Shown here: positions 42,139 through 44,663 of the stretch, in pieces
Layout of the letters: each line of letters starts with the position of its first letter
Position numbering within the stretch: position 1 is the stretch's first letter
Source of the DNA: DASYAE01 sp036501535
Lineage (GTDB): Bacteria > Actinomycetota > Actinomycetes > Streptomycetales > Catenulisporaceae
NCBI GenBank assembly: GCA_036501535.1
Contig: DASYAE010000193.1
Span: forward strand, 1 to 44,663
DNA length: 44,663 bases
Reading direction: 5' to 3'
Position numbers and translations under genes: made by a program
The notes under the pieces: model-generated
What the model saw: the letters and a program-made list of their open reading frames with translations, nothing else
What the model was told of the DNA's origin: nothing
The model's database searches: none

Positions 42139-43011
42139 ATGGGAAGGCGCACCGTGCTCGTCACGGGTGGTTCGGGCGGTATCGGCGCGGCGGCGGTAGA
42201 GCGGTTCGTGCGCGGCGGCGACCAGGTGTGGTTCACCTATCGGAACGGCCGCGAGCGCGCGGAGGAGCTGGCGCGGCGCCTGAGCACCCTCACGACAACC
42301 GCGGCCGGCGGCGCGCACGTCCAGGCCTTCGCGTTCGACCAAGGCGAGTGGAACAGCCACGTCGACCTGATCGCCCGCCTGCCCGGACCCGTGGACGTCC
42401 TGGTCAACAACGCCGCGGTCGGCTCGGCGACGGTCGCCGACCACGCGGGCTCCGACGAGCAGGCGCGCGACCTGGCGATGTTCCGGATCAACAGCGTGGG
42501 GCCGCTGTGGCTGATCAGACAACTGCTTCCGGGGATGCTCGAACGCGGCTACGGCAAGGTGGTCAACATCTCCAGCGTGAACGGCGGCGTGACCCAGTTC
42601 CCCGGCTTCCTGCTCTCCGACGGCATGAGCAAAGCCGCGCTCGCCTTCATGACCCGGCAGCTGAGCGCAGAACTGGCGATGTCGCCGGTGGACGTATTCG
42701 CAATCTGCCCCGGAGCAACCGAGACCTCGATGTTCGAGGCGAGCACACTCAGCCGACTGAATTCAGGCGAGCGCGCGCAATACGTGGCCGGCCTCCCGAA
42801 GGGCCGCCTGATCTCGCCCCAGGAAGTCGCCGAAGTGATCTGGTGGCTATGCGGCGACGCCGGACAGGCACTGCACGGCGCGGTCGTGGACGCGTCGCTG
42901 GGACTGGGAGTCCACCCGGGCCTGCTCCCGCACAGCGACCACTCCGCCCCCTCAGAACCTCAGCCCCCTGAGCCAGCAACGGTCCCGTTCGCGGCCGAGC
43001 GGAGCGCATGA
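42139..43011 (+). CDS. SDR-fold protein lacking the catalytic tyrosine
   Basis: A 290-residue short-chain dehydrogenase/reductase. TGGSGGIG near residue 9 and NNAA near 91 are intact, and NISSVNGG carries the serine. At the YxxxK position, however, the protein reads SDGMSKAAL, so Asp replaces the catalytic Tyr while Lys is kept. The cofactor fold seems complete, but ordinary carbonyl reduction would be impaired. The ATG 42139 is preceded by AGGAGG. It is coupled to the following aminotransferase (ATGA overlap), so the two probably serve one pathway. A Pro/Ser-rich tail of about 30 residues follows the fold. Confidence 0.88.
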   Translation: MGRRTVLVTGGSGGIGAAAVERFVRGGDQVWFTYRNGRERAEELARRLSTLTTTAAGGAHVQAFAFDQGEWNSHVDLIARLPGPVDVLVNNAAVGSATVADHAGSDEQARDLAMFRINSVGPLWLIRQLLPGMLERGYGKVVNISSVNGGVTQFPGFLLSDGMSKAALAFMTRQLSAELAMSPVDVFAICPGATETSMFEASTLSRLNSGERAQYVAGLPKGRLISPQEVAEVIWWLCGDAGQALHGAVVDASLGLGVHPGLLPHSDHSAPSEPQPPEPATVPFAAERSA

Positions 43012-44243
43012 TGGTCGCCCGCCGCGTCGAGCGCCTGATCGGCGGCACCCCTGCCATAGCCGCCGCACACTTCCGCGCCGAGGCCCGCCCCTACCACCCC
43101 GAGCGCGACCCAGAGGGCTACCTCAACCTGGGCACCGCCGAGACCCGGCTGCTTTGGGACCTCCTCGAACCCGTGCTGACCGCGCCGCGCGCCCTGACAG
43201 CCGGCGACGCACGGTACGCACCCCTCCACGGCACCACCGCACTACGCGAGGCCACGGCAGCATTCCTCACTCGCACAAGGGGAGTGCCGTTCGACGCCGA
43301 GGACCTGACCATCGTCAGCGGCGCAACATCAGCCCTCGACATCGCCGCGACAGCACTATGCGATCCAGGCGAGGCAATCGTCGTTCCCGCCCCCTACTAC
43401 AGCGGCTTCGACGCAGACCTGGCCACACGCTCCGACGCCAGACTGCTCCCCGCACCCGGAGTGCGCAGCGAGGAATACCGCATCTCGGCAAAGGCGATCG
43501 ACGAAGCCTGCAACCAGGCCTGCCGCGCCGGAACAACCGTGCGGGCGATAGCAATGTCCTCACCGACGAACCCGATCGGCCAGGTGCTCGACGCAGACAC
43601 ACTCCGCGACGTACTCGACACCGCCGCCGAGCACGGCCTCACAGTCATCGCCGACGAGATCTACGCCAACTCGGTGTTCGGCCCAGCCCCCTTCATAGGC
43701 GCTTTCGGCCTACCAAACACGCGCCTGCCCGCTGAGCAGATCTGCACTGTCTGGGGCTTCGCCAAGGACTTCGGCCTGCCCGGCCTGAAAGTCGGCGTCC
43801 TGCACACAACCGATCCACAACTGCGCGCAGCAGCCAGAGAGCTGGCTTACTTCGCCCCGGTATCCACCGACACCCAGGCCCTACTGCAAAGACTGCTCGC
43901 CGACGAGGACTGGACGCAGCACTTCCTGACCGAGGCCACAGCCCGCCTGCGCGCATCCTACGAACGCATCACTGCGGAACTGGACCGCCTGGGCATCGCC
44001 CACCTCCCCGCCGGCGCCGGCTTCTCAGTCTGGGCGGACCTAAGCCCCTGGCTACCCACCGCCTCCTTCGACGGCGAAACACAACTGTGGCGCCGACTCA
44101 TCGACGAGGCACATCTAAGCGTTCTCCCAGGCGCCGCATTCGCCGCCACAGACCCAGGCTGGTTCCGCATCTGCCACGCCACCGCCCCCGCCATCGTCGC
44201 CGAAGCAGCCCGCCGCCTCACCCGGCTCCTCGCGCCGCGGTAG
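43008..44243 (+). CDS. PLP fold-type I aminotransferase, ACC-synthase-like
   Basis: A 411-residue class I/II aminotransferase. PYYSGFDAD, SSPTNPIGQ, DEIYANSVF and the PLP lysine in WGFAKDFGLPGLKVG match the branch that includes 1-aminocyclopropane-1-carboxylate synthases and related aminotransferases. The C-terminal WFRICHA binds the substrate carboxylate. Coupled to the SDR-like gene before it. Codon use shifts toward A-ending codons compared with the cluster genes (for example many gca, aca and cta), hinting at a different history. Transamination of an amino acid is more likely than true ACC synthesis, but the substrate is unknown. Confidence 0.88.
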   Translation: MMVARRVERLIGGTPAIAAAHFRAEARPYHPERDPEGYLNLGTAETRLLWDLLEPVLTAPRALTAGDARYAPLHGTTALREATAAFLTRTRGVPFDAEDLTIVSGATSALDIAATALCDPGEAIVVPAPYYSGFDADLATRSDARLLPAPGVRSEEYRISAKAIDEACNQACRAGTTVRAIAMSSPTNPIGQVLDADTLRDVLDTAAEHGLTVIADEIYANSVFGPAPFIGAFGLPNTRLPAEQICTVWGFAKDFGLPGLKVGVLHTTDPQLRAAARELAYFAPVSTDTQALLQRLLADEDWTQHFLTEATARLRASYERITAELDRLGIAHLPAGAGFSVWADLSPWLPTASFDGETQLWRRLIDEAHLSVLPGAAFAATDPGWFRICHATAPAIVAEAARRLTRLLAPR

Positions 44244-44345
44244 CACCGCTGCCTGCCGCCCGCCTTTCCTGGAGCCGGCATGGAATGCGCAGGTCAGCGG
44301 GTAAGGTGAAGATCAAAATCAAGATCAACTGCTGCCTCCGGCGGG

Positions 44346-44663
44346 CCCTCTGCAGAGAGTGGGGTCGCGATGGCGGCGGGGGTTGGGGGGGGGTGGGGTG
44401 TGGTGGTGGGGTTGGTCTGGGGGGTGCGGTGTGGTTCGGTCGTGCTCTCTCCGCGTCGGGCACCAAAGGCGTATCAGGAAGCTGTTCAGGGCGCAAACGG
44501 TGAGGCGTGTTTGCGCCCTGAACAGCTTCCTGATAAGGGCTTCGCCTGCCCGACGCGGAGAGAGCACGACCGAACCACACCGCACCCCCCAGACCAACCC
44601 CACCACCACACCCCACCCCCACCCAACCCCCGCCGCCATCGCGACCCCACTCTCTGCAGAGGG
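44346..44663. repeat. Long imperfect inverted repeat at the window end
   Basis: The left arm (44346-44498, 153 nt) and right arm (44509-44663, 155 nt) are near-perfect reverse complements around a 10-nt loop GGTGAGGCGT. They differ by one base in a G-run and by a short replaced segment (CACCAAAGGCG against CAGGCGAAGCCCT). The arms contain long G runs (left) and C runs (right). No gene is credible within 44244-44663. It could be a replicon end, a mobile-element remnant or a fold-back assembly artefact. Confidence 0.85.

Overview
The window is very GC-rich, with GTG/TTG starts, 4-base start/stop overlaps, SARP regulators and U-poor hairpin terminators. This points to an actinomycete of the Streptomyces/Kitasatospora/Catenulispora type. 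It is a secondary-metabolism region.

Layout. (1) 1-4771: left flank with a 5'-truncated cytochrome P450, a TetR/MFS exporter pair, and an NmrA-like oxidoreductase divergent from a second TetR. (2) 4792-29017: main part of a valanimycin-like azoxy cluster. One operon carries a small membrane protein (VlmO-like), a flavin reductase (VlmR-like), a diiron oxygenase (VlmB-like), an amino-acid permease and a PLP amino-acid decarboxylase (VlmD-like). Then come an NTF2-like protein, a SARP, acetolactate synthase with a coupled 53-residue ORF, a seryl-transferase (VlmA-like), a flavin N-hydroxylase (VlmH-like), a second SARP, an XRE/MmyB regulator, and an operon of discrete ACP, one type I PKS, acyl-AMP ligase, thioesterase and luciferase-like oxidoreductase. 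(3) 29075-36645: a class III lanthipeptide locus (AfsR-like regulator, ABC exporter, LanKC synthetase, 40-residue precursor). (4) 36942-41134: the rest of the azoxy pathway on the minus strand: a VlmJ-like kinase, a VlmK-like lyase and a VlmL-like seryl-tRNA synthetase, preceded by an 88-nt serine-tRNA-like gene with an abnormal anticodon arm. (5) 41137-44243: methyltransferase, SDR-like protein and aminotransferase. (6) 44346-44663: a long imperfect inverted repeat.

How it works together (inference from the valanimycin precedent). An amino acid, perhaps valine boosted by the acetolactate synthase, is decarboxylated to an amine. VlmH with VlmR hydroxylates the amine. VlmL charges a tRNA with serine and VlmA moves the seryl group onto the hydroxylamine oxygen. 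VlmO rearranges the product to an N-N bond and VlmB oxidises the hydrazine to an azoxy group. VlmJ and VlmK phosphorylate and dehydrate the seryl part. The ligase, ACP, PKS and TE have no counterpart in valanimycin biosynthesis as I know it and suggest an azoxy-polyketide hybrid.

Direct repeats of NNRTCAG heptamers at 11-bp spacing precede the VlmO operon, VlmH, the ACP-PKS operon and the tRNA-VlmJKL unit, with a weaker copy before the lanthipeptide precursor. This is strong sequence evidence that the split parts form one SARP regulon. The most unusual item is the tRNA-Ser-like gene leading the operon that also encodes the extra seryl-tRNA synthetase. It keeps the acceptor, D and T arms but has no U in its anticodon loop, so it may be a non-decoding tRNA dedicated to biosynthesis.
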